The position numbers were made by a program, and so were the translations under genes. Below are positions 59,279 through 64,000 of a stretch of 64,000 bases of DNA, piece by piece (position 1 is the first letter of the stretch; each line of letters starts with the position of its first letter). Source of the DNA: JAGHEK01 sp044426235. Its GTDB lineage: Bacteria; Bacillota; Clostridia; Peptostreptococcales; Peptostreptococcaceae. The notes under the pieces were generated by a model. It worked only from the letters and a program-made list of their open reading frames with translations, was not told the origin of the DNA and did not search any database. The stretch lies in the NCBI GenBank assembly GCA_044426235.1, contig JAWXUS010000002.1, positions 1 to 64,000 of the forward strand, given 5' to 3'.

Positions 59279-61909
59279 TTGAATAAAACGTTAGTTATAA
59301 TAGATGGGAACTCTATGATAAATAGAGCCTTTTTTGCTTTACCAGAGATGAATAATAGTGAGGGGTTAAATACTAATGCTGTTTATGGATTTACTACTAT
59401 GCTATTTAAAATTATAGATACTTATAATCCAACTCACATAAGTGTAACTTTTGATAAAAAAGCTAAAACTTTTAGACATTTAGAGTATGAGGATTATAAA
59501 GCAGGTCGTAAGAAAATGAGTGGAGATTTAGCAGAGCAATTTAAACCACTTAAGGATTTACTTGATAGCTTAAAAATAAATAGACTTGAAATAGAAGGTT
59601 TTGAGGCCGATGATATTATAGGAACAGTTTCAAAGGTTGCAGAAGAAAACGACTTTAAAGTATATATAGTTACTGGAGATAAAGATGCTATTCAACTTGC
59701 ATCACACAAAACCACTACTCTTATAACTAAAAAGGGAATTTCTGAAATTGAAGAATATGACTACGATTCTGTAATTGAAAAAATTGGAATGACACCAACT
59801 GAATTTATAGATTTAAAAGGGCTTATGGGTGATAAGAGTGATAATATACCAGGAATTGCCGGAATTGGTGAAGTTACAGGTAAAAAATTAATTAAAGAAT
59901 ACGGTAGTGTTGAAAATATAATCGAAAATGTTGAAAATTTAAAGGGAAGTGTAAAAAACAAAATTATTGAAGGTTCTGAAATGGGACTTTTAAGTAAAAA
60001 ACTTGCAACTATAATTAGAGATGTTCCAATAGATTTTATAATGGAAGATTTGGAATATGGAGAGTATAATGTTGAAGATGTTATTAAAGTTTTTGAATAC
60101 TTAGGATTTAAAACTTTACTTCAAAGATTTATAAAAGATGATTTTGATTTAGGTGAAATGAATATATCTGAATTAGAAGATGTTGATAGTTTTTATAAAT
60201 TAGCATTAGAGAATAAAAGAGTATTTTTAAAGACTATTTCTAGAAAAGGAAATATATTAGATAAAAATTTACTTTATTTATTCTTAAGTGTTGATGGTGA
60301 GAATATCTATTACATAAAAGAAGGAAATTTAGAGAGTATAAAGCATTTATTAGAAAGTAATGATATTAAGAAAATAGGATATGAATTAAAGGAAGATTAT
60401 ATAGCATTTAGACCTTATGGAATTATTCTTGAAAATATAGACTTCGATATTAAGGTTTGTGAATATTTAATTGATTCTAAAACTTCTACATCTTACGAAA
60501 TAAGTGATATATCTTCAAAGTATTTATATAGAAATATTGCATCAAAAGAAGATCTTTTAGGAAAAGGTGCAAAGGCAAAAACTTTTTCTGATATTGATTT
60601 ATCTGAAATAAAAAAATATACTGCAAGCATTATAAATTCGGTTTATAATATACATAAAAAAATGGAAGTTTTAGTTGAAGAACTAGAAATTAATGAGTTA
60701 TTTTATAATATTGAAATGCCGTTAGTTGAAGTTTTAGGAGATATGGAGTATGTTGGTATTAATATTGATAAAAATAAACTAGATGAATTAAAAGAAGAAT
60801 ATTCGTCTATAATACTAAACCTAGAAAATGAAATTTATGAGTTGGCACAAGAAAAGTTTAATATAAATTCACCAAAACAATTAGGAGTTATACTTTTTGA
60901 AAAATTAGGACTACCTCCAGTTAAAAAAACTAAAACGGGATATTCGACTAATGCAGAAGTTTTAGAAAAATTAAAAGACAAACATTCTATAATAGAAAAA
61001 ATTATTGAATACAGACAAATTGTAAAATTAAATTCAACTTATGTTGAAGGACTTTTAGCTATAATTAATGAAAAAGATGGAAGGATACATTCTTCTTTCA
61101 ATCAAACTATAACTACGACTGGAAGAATTTCATCAACAGAACCGAACCTTCAAAATATACCTGTAAAACTTGAAATGGGTAAAAATATAAGAAAAGTATT
61201 TATTTCAAATGAAAATAGTAGTTTAGTTGATGCCGATTATTCTCAAGTAGAACTTAGAGTACTTGCACATATGAGTGAAGATGAAACTATGATTTGTGCA
61301 TTCAAAAACAACGAAGATATTCATACTAAAACTGCATCTCAAGTTTTTGATGTTTCTATGAGTGAAGTAACTTCAAAACAAAGAAGTGAGGCTAAGGCTG
61401 TAAACTTTGGAATAGTTTATGGAAAAAGTGATTTTGGATTATCTGATGATTTAAATATTTCTATTGAAACTGCAAAAAATTATATTGATGCTTATTTTGA
61501 AAAGTACAATAAAATAAAAGACTTTATGGATGATGTGATTGAATTTGCACAAAAGAATAATTATGTACAAACTATATTAAATAGAAGAAGATATATTCCA
61601 GAAATAAATAATAAAAACTTTATGCTTAGAAATGCAGGTAAAAGAGCAGCTATGAATGCACCAATTCAAGGAAGTGCAGCTGATATAATAAAGATTGCAA
61701 TGGTTAACGTGTATAAAAGGTTAAAAGACGAAAAATTGGAGTCTAAATTAATCCTTCAAGTACACGATGAACTTATTGTTGAGGCTATTGATCTAGAAGT
61801 TGAAAAGGTTAGGGAGATTGTAATTTTTGAAATGGAAAATGCAGTTAACTTAAAAGTTAATTTAGATGTTGATTTAAATATTGGGAAGTCATGGTATGAA
61901 ACTAAGTAG
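59279..61909 (+). CDS. polA: DNA polymerase I
   Basis: This 876-aa protein starts at TTG 59279, with TGGAGTGAT upstream; an ATG at 59261 precedes that site. It has three domains: a 5'-nuclease (LVIIDGNSMINRAFFALPE, GFEADDIIGTVS, GLMGDKSDNIPGIAGIGEVT), a degenerate 3'-5' exonuclease, and a polymerase with motif A VDADYSQVELRVLAH, motif B SEAKAVNFGIVYGKS and motif C QVHDELIVE. At the expected exonuclease position the catalytic Asp-x-Glu is absent (RVFLKTISRKGN), so proofreading is lost, as in several Firmicute Pol I enzymes. coaE follows by 8 bp. Confidence 0.97.
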   Translation: MNKTLVIIDGNSMINRAFFALPEMNNSEGLNTNAVYGFTTMLFKIIDTYNPTHISVTFDKKAKTFRHLEYEDYKAGRKKMSGDLAEQFKPLKDLLDSLKINRLEIEGFEADDIIGTVSKVAEENDFKVYIVTGDKDAIQLASHKTTTLITKKGISEIEEYDYDSVIEKIGMTPTEFIDLKGLMGDKSDNIPGIAGIGEVTGKKLIKEYGSVENIIENVENLKGSVKNKIIEGSEMGLLSKKLATIIRDVPIDFIMEDLEYGEYNVEDVIKVFEYLGFKTLLQRFIKDDFDLGEMNISELEDVDSFYKLALENKRVFLKTISRKGNILDKNLLYLFLSVDGENIYYIKEGNLESIKHLLESNDIKKIGYELKEDYIAFRPYGIILENIDFDIKVCEYLIDSKTSTSYEISDISSKYLYRNIASKEDLLGKGAKAKTFSDIDLSEIKKYTASIINSVYNIHKKMEVLVEELEINELFYNIEMPLVEVLGDMEYVGINIDKNKLDELKEEYSSIILNLENEIYELAQEKFNINSPKQLGVILFEKLGLPPVKKTKTGYSTNAEVLEKLKDKHSIIEKIIEYRQIVKLNSTYVEGLLAIINEKDGRIHSSFNQTITTTGRISSTEPNLQNIPVKLEMGKNIRKVFISNENSSLVDADYSQVELRVLAHMSEDETMICAFKNNEDIHTKTASQVFDVSMSEVTSKQRSEAKAVNFGIVYGKSDFGLSDDLNISIETAKNYIDAYFEKYNKIKDFMDDVIEFAQKNNYVQTILNRRRYIPEINNKNFMLRNAGKRAAMNAPIQGSAADIIKIAMVNVYKRLKDEKLESKLILQVHDELIVEAIDLEVEKVREIVIFEMENAVNLKVNLDVDLNIGKSWYETK

Positions 61910-61917
61910 GTGAAAAA

Positions 61918-62499
61918 ATGGTAATTGGTTTAACAGGGAATATAGGGTGTGGAAAAAGCACTCTATCTAATATGTTTAGAGAAAAAAATATTGATGTTAT
62001 TGATCTTGATATAATATCTAGAGAAATAATGCTTGATAAAGATTGTTTGGACGAAATAGTTTTAAACTTTGGAGAAAATTTAAGACTTAAAGATAATAGT
62101 TTAGATAGAAAAAAACTTGGAAGTATAGTTTTTAATGATAATGAGAAGTTACAAAAATTAAACTCTATAACTCATCCAAGAATTAAAGATAAAGTAAGAC
62201 ACATTATTAAAAAAAGTACATCAAAATATATAATTGTTGATGGTGCACTTTTAATTGAAGCTAAATTTTTGGATTTAGTTGATTTTTTACTTTTAGTTAC
62301 GTGCGATTATAGTGTTCAAATTGATAGAATTACAAAAAGAGATAATATAAGTATTAAGGATTGTGAGTTAAGAATTAACTCTCAAATGAAACAGGAAGAA
62401 AAAAAGAAATATGCAAATTACATAATTGATAATTCAAATGATATTTTAACTTTAAAGAATAAAATAGATAAATTTCTATGTTTTTTAGAGGAGGATTAA
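61918..62499 (+). CDS. coaE: Dephospho-CoA kinase
   Basis: This 193-aa protein has the P-loop GLTGNIGCGKST (residues 4-15), a DLDIISREIM segment, a LNSITHPRIKDKVR motif and a LLVTCDYSVQIDRITKRD lid region, all typical of CoaE. It performs the last step of CoA synthesis. polA-coaE is a common Firmicute pair, and the lytic transglycosylase starts one base after its stop. Confidence 0.96.
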   Translation: MVIGLTGNIGCGKSTLSNMFREKNIDVIDLDIISREIMLDKDCLDEIVLNFGENLRLKDNSLDRKKLGSIVFNDNEKLQKLNSITHPRIKDKVRHIIKKSTSKYIIVDGALLIEAKFLDLVDFLLLVTCDYSVQIDRITKRDNISIKDCELRINSQMKQEEKKKYANYIIDNSNDILTLKNKIDKFLCFLEED

Positions 62500-62500
62500 G

Positions 62501-63043
62501 GTGTTAGATAAAAAGAAAATTTTTATTTTAAGTAGTATTATAGTAATGATTATTAGCTGTATACTTATTGAGAAAAATTTAATTAATAAATTTTTATATC
62601 CAAGGGCATATAAGACTTTTGTATCTAAGTATTCAGAAGAATTTAATATTGATGAAAATTTAGTTTATAGTATTATGAAAGCTGAAAGTAAATTTTTAAG
62701 AAATGCTAAATCGCATAAAGGTGCTAAAGGTCTTATGCAAATAAGTGATATAACTAGAGATTGGGCGATAGAAGAATTAGAGCTTGGAGAAGTTGATATA
62801 TTTGATCCTGAAACTAATATAAAAATTTCTTGTTGGTACATAAATAAACTTTTTAGAGAATTTGGAGAATTAGAGCTTGTAATTACGTCTTATAATGCAG
62901 GTTCTGGAAATGTTTCTAAGTGGTTAAAAAATAAAGATTATAGTTTAGATGGGGAAAGTTTATATTATATACCATTTGAAGAAACTGATAATTATTTACG
63001 AAAGGTTCTCAATAATTATAGACATTATAATTATATTTATTAA
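62501..63043 (+). CDS. Membrane-anchored lytic transglycosylase (SLT domain)
   Basis: This 180-aa protein starts at GTG 62501 with GAGGAGGAT upstream. Residues ~7-30 are an N-terminal membrane anchor. The SLT domain has catalytic Glu62 in MKAESKF, then KGAKGLMQISDITRDWA, ISCWYINKLFREFG and ITSYNAGSGNVSKWL. It cuts peptidoglycan glycan strands. The polA-coaE-transglycosylase order is one I associate with clostridia. Confidence 0.94.
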   Translation: MLDKKKIFILSSIIVMIISCILIEKNLINKFLYPRAYKTFVSKYSEEFNIDENLVYSIMKAESKFLRNAKSHKGAKGLMQISDITRDWAIEELELGEVDIFDPETNIKISCWYINKLFREFGELELVITSYNAGSGNVSKWLKNKDYSLDGESLYYIPFEETDNYLRKVLNNYRHYNYIY

Positions 63044-63073
63044 GATACTTATTTGGGAGAAAGGAATTAACTA

Positions 63074-64000
63074 ATGAAAAAAAGATTATTAGCTTTATTT
63101 TTAACTTCTATAATTTTTGTTGGATGTAATGAAGTTGAAGATACAAAAGACGATACCATAGAAGATATTTCAATTGAAACTCAAAGTATGAATTTAAAAT
63201 ACATAAATTTAAGTATGGTTAAGGCAAATACAATAAATCCAATTGAAAATACAAAAGAAAGTGTTGGTCATATACTTAGTTTAGTTTATGATGGATTATT
63301 TACAATAGATGAAGGATATAACGTTGTTCCTCAATTAGTTTCAGAATATAATATTCATTCAGATGGACTTGTTATGGATATAACTCTTGAAGATGCAATG
63401 TGGCATAATGGTGAAAAAGTAACTTCAAGAGATGTTCAATATACTGTTAATTTAATAAAGAGTATGGTTGAGAGTCCATATAATGTTTTTACTTCAAATA
63501 TTGATAGTATAAATGTTATTGATGATAAAAATTTAAAAATTAACTTTAAAGAAAAATATGCTTTTAATATTGATAATCTAATTTTTCCAATACTTTGCGA
63601 GGCCGATGTTTTAAATCCTGATGAGGCTATTGGAAATGGTAAATATAAAATTGAAAATTATAAATCTAGAAAAGGTATGTTTCTTAGAGTAAATAAAGAA
63701 TATTATGATGCAAGTGAGGTTGCAAAAAAAGATATAGTAGTATCTGTCGTTCCAGAACCGAGTGCTTTGTCTTCTATGTTACTTGCATTAAAAAGTGATA
63801 TTTCAAGTGTTTACTTAAATGATTTAAGTAGTTTTTATGAAGATGAGTTTGAGATAAAGAAGTTTGAAGGTAGAGACTTTGAAACTGTAATATTTAATTA
63901 TGATAATCCATTTTTCAGAGATATAAACTTCAGACAAGCATTAATTAGTTCAATAGATAGAGATTCTATACTAGATGAGGCTTATATGTCTGATGCTAGA
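63074..64000 (+). CDS. Oligopeptide ABC transporter substrate-binding lipoprotein (3' end outside window)
   Basis: From ATG 63074, after TTTGGGAGAAAGG, the frame is open for 309 codons to the window end. It begins MKKRLLALFLTSIIFVGCNE, a lipoprotein signal with Cys in VGC. It continues with SBP_bac_5 features: LVYDGLFTIDEGYNVVPQLV, DLTLEDAMWHNGEKVTSRDV-like text and NFRQALISSIDRDSILDEA near the end. About 200 more residues are expected (family ~500-550 aa). It would bind peptides for an Opp/Dpp-type importer. Confidence 0.9.
   Translation, partial: MKKRLLALFLTSIIFVGCNEVEDTKDDTIEDISIETQSMNLKYINLSMVKANTINPIENTKESVGHILSLVYDGLFTIDEGYNVVPQLVSEYNIHSDGLVMDITLEDAMWHNGEKVTSRDVQYTVNLIKSMVESPYNVFTSNIDSINVIDDKNLKINFKEKYAFNIDNLIFPILCEADVLNPDEAIGNGKYKIENYKSRKGMFLRVNKEYYDASEVAKKDIVVSVVPEPSALSSMLLALKSDISSVYLNDLSSFYEDEFEIKKFEGRDFETVIFNYDNPFFRDINFRQALISSIDRDSILDEAYMSDAR

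Overview
The window is a low-GC (roughly 28-30% by eye), AT-rich chromosomal stretch of a spore-forming Firmicute. The best fit is a Peptostreptococcaceae member related to Clostridioides difficile. Supporting signs are TTG/GTG starts behind strong AGGAGG sites, AGA/ATA-rich codon use, a CdeC-like cysteine-rich exosporium protein whose first residues (MQDLKRSRKR) resemble those I recall for C. difficile CdeC, a SpoVB flippase, and several AC-N16/17-CATA promoters of the mother-cell SigK type. The relative order potABCD, addBA, cdeC, polA-coaE-transglycosylase also matches my memory of C. difficile. I see no rRNA, tRNA, CRISPR array, insertion sequence or prophage.

Layout, left to right. 1-5 kb: the end of a PHP phosphatase gene, then a MarR regulator with two palindromic operators and a heterodimeric ABC exporter. 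5-10 kb: an iron/siderophore uptake operon (split-barrel protein, ATPase, two permeases, lipoprotein receptor) behind a Fur-box-like site. 10-15.5 kb: an AGCS-type amino-acid:Na+ symporter, an amidohydrolase, and a YgiQ radical-SAM protein. 15.6-18.7 kb: a complete ECF transporter (UPF0397 S component, fused double ATPase, EcfT). 18.8-21.5 kb: aminopeptidase P and a convergent CvfB. 21.7-26 kb: an XRE-cupin regulator with potABCD. The ECF and pot promoters carry the same 19-bp inverted repeat at the same distance from the -10 box, which suggests one regulator controls both.

26.1-39.8 kb is one long co-directional operon. It begins with three genes that look like a second helicase-nuclease: an AddB-like protein without a Walker A motif, an intact UvrD-type helicase, and a separate Fe-S PD-(D/E)XK nuclease. 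These run straight into addB, addA, a folB-folK fusion and a methyltransferase. This trio is the best candidate here for an undescribed system. After it comes about 460 bp of non-coding DNA with G-rich-loop hairpins.

40.2-45.9 kb holds housekeeping genes (CorC/HlyC protein, phosphoesterase, MFS transporter, a decayed DHFR-like pseudogene, RluA-type synthase, NdpA-like protein, acpP). 46-54.4 kb looks like sporulation territory: four paralogous two-helix mini membrane proteins (one of 59 aa), a fumarate-reductase-like flavoprotein with a LacI regulator, two orphan proteins, a structured ~215-nt RNA, two propeller-like proteins and the CdeC-like gene. 54.5-57.3 kb is a minus-strand cluster (propeller-like, SpoVB, HisJ-type phosphatase). 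57.4-64 kb carries a DUF896 protein, an M18 aminopeptidase, polA (proofreading site lost), coaE, a lytic transglycosylase and an oligopeptide-binding lipoprotein cut by the window edge.
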